Source of the DNA: an uncultured Rhodospirillaceae bacterium
Lineage (GTDB): Bacteria; Pseudomonadota; Alphaproteobacteria; Rhodospirillales; Magnetospirillaceae
Length of the DNA stretch: 59,261 nucleotides
Direction: 5' to 3'
Assembly (NCBI GenBank): GCA_937887565.1
Contig: CALABS010000022.1
Location: 1-59,261, forward strand
The notes below the pieces were generated by a model that worked only from the letters and a program-made list of their open reading frames with translations, ran no database searches and was not told where the DNA came from. The position numbers were made by a program, and so were the translations under genes. Shown piece by piece: positions 58,692 through 59,261 of this stretch (the first letter of the stretch is position 1; every line of letters starts with the position of its first letter).

Positions 58692-59261
58692 ATGAGCGAT
58701 TCGAAGGATCAGGAGCGCAAGGCCGCCCCGCTGAAGCTGTCCCAGCCGGGCAAGCTGGAGCTGAAGAAGACCGTCGAGACCGGCCAGGTCCGGCAGAGCT
58801 TCTCGCACGGGCGATCCAAGGTCGTCACCGTCGAGGTGCGCAAGAAGCGCACCTTCGCCCCCGGGGCGGGCGGATCCATGCACGAGGTTCGCGACGAGGT
58901 CCACAGCGGCGCCGAGGCCGAGTTGGCCCAGGCCATGGCCAATGTCGAGGCCGCCCAGCGCGCCGCCAGCGTCCACGACCTGACCAACCAGGAGAAGGCC
59001 GCCCGCGCCAAGGCCCTGGAGGCGGCCCGCAAGGCCGAGGAGGATGCGCGGCACCGCGCCGAGGAGGAGACCCGCCGCCAGGCCGAGGAAGAGGCCAAGG
59101 CCGCCGAGGAGGACGCCCGCCGTCAGGCCGAGGAAGAGGCCAGGGCCGCCGAGGAGGCCGCCCGCGCCGCCGCCCAGCCGGAACCCGTCGCCGCGCCCGA
59201 ACCGACCGAGGCCCCGAAGGCCCCCGAAGCCGCCGCCGCGCCCGCCGCGCCGCGCCAGGGC
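58692..59261 (+). CDS. infB: Translation initiation factor IF-2 (5' part, cut by window end)
   Basis: 190 residues of a longer protein, running off the right edge. Residues 1-60 (LKLSQPGKLELKKTVETGQVRQSFSHGRSKVVTVEVRKKR) are the conserved alphaproteobacterial IF-2 N-terminus. Residues about 85-190 are an Ala/Glu/Arg-rich helical stretch (EEETRRQAEEEAKAAEE). The GTPase domain lies outside the window. Confidence 0.95.
   Translation, partial: MSDSKDQERKAAPLKLSQPGKLELKKTVETGQVRQSFSHGRSKVVTVEVRKKRTFAPGAGGSMHEVRDEVHSGAEAELAQAMANVEAAQRAASVHDLTNQEKAARAKALEAARKAEEDARHRAEEETRRQAEEEAKAAEEDARRQAEEEARAAEEAARAAAQPEPVAAPEPTEAPKAPEAAAAPAAPRQG

Overview
The window is a high-GC (roughly 65-70 % by eye) chromosomal segment of an alphaproteobacterium. 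The order miaB-phoH-ybeY-corC-lnt-xre-metK-trmB-rimP-nusA-ylxR-infB, a MucR-type regulator, a Fur gene, ornithine-lipid genes (olsB-olsA) and weak TTGNCN/TANNNT promoters fit Rhodospirillales, most like Magnetospirillum and relatives. That genus-level placement is inference from gene content; no rRNA, tRNA or magnetosome genes are present.

Layout. (1) 1-2488: a short accessory block of visibly lower GC, with a secreted Sel1-like protein convergent to a peptidoglycan-binding-like gene that looks split by a frameshift. (2) 2489-7498: housekeeping and metabolic genes: Ca2+/Na+ exchanger, purD, diheme cytochrome c, mogA and a Gln-rich PRC-barrel protein. (3) 7538-21593: the most unusual part. A five-gene leftward unit encodes a 2040-residue DUF4347/cadherin-like/VCBS-type surface protein, a TolC-family lipoprotein, a small periplasmic adaptor, a GAF-bearing adaptor and an M50 metalloprotease fused to an adaptor-like C-terminus. 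The last four genes are joined by three successive ATGA stop/start overlaps. Diverging from it are three tandem tail-collar (MdpB-like) genes. No ABC ATPase is encoded here, so this resembles a type-I-like export route that uses an intramembrane protease in place of the transporter. (4) 21723-38776: mixed genes: M48 protease, PAS-GGDEF protein, xseA, thyX, a malyl-CoA lyase family enzyme, a receiver/pentapeptide-repeat fusion, an alpha/beta hydrolase, a GT9 glycosyltransferase, creA with an unrecognised 546-residue partner, a rubredoxin and a PhoX-family protein. (5) 38968-47604: htpG, hpf, a LysR regulator, ddpX-like, tsaB-rimI, tusA-like, mucR, fur and olsBA. (6) 47751-59261: the RNA-modification, envelope and translation superoperons, ending inside infB.

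Regulatory elements that can be read directly include a SAM-II-type pseudoknot upstream of metK, a palindrome filling the promoter spacer of the xre (PhrR/PraR-like) gene, a strong intrinsic terminator only 24 nt upstream of rimP, a heat-shock-type promoter before htpG, several sigma70-type promoters, a clean terminator after hpf and an intergenic palindromic repeat between phoX and htpG. No CRISPR array, insertion sequence, tRNA or rRNA was seen.
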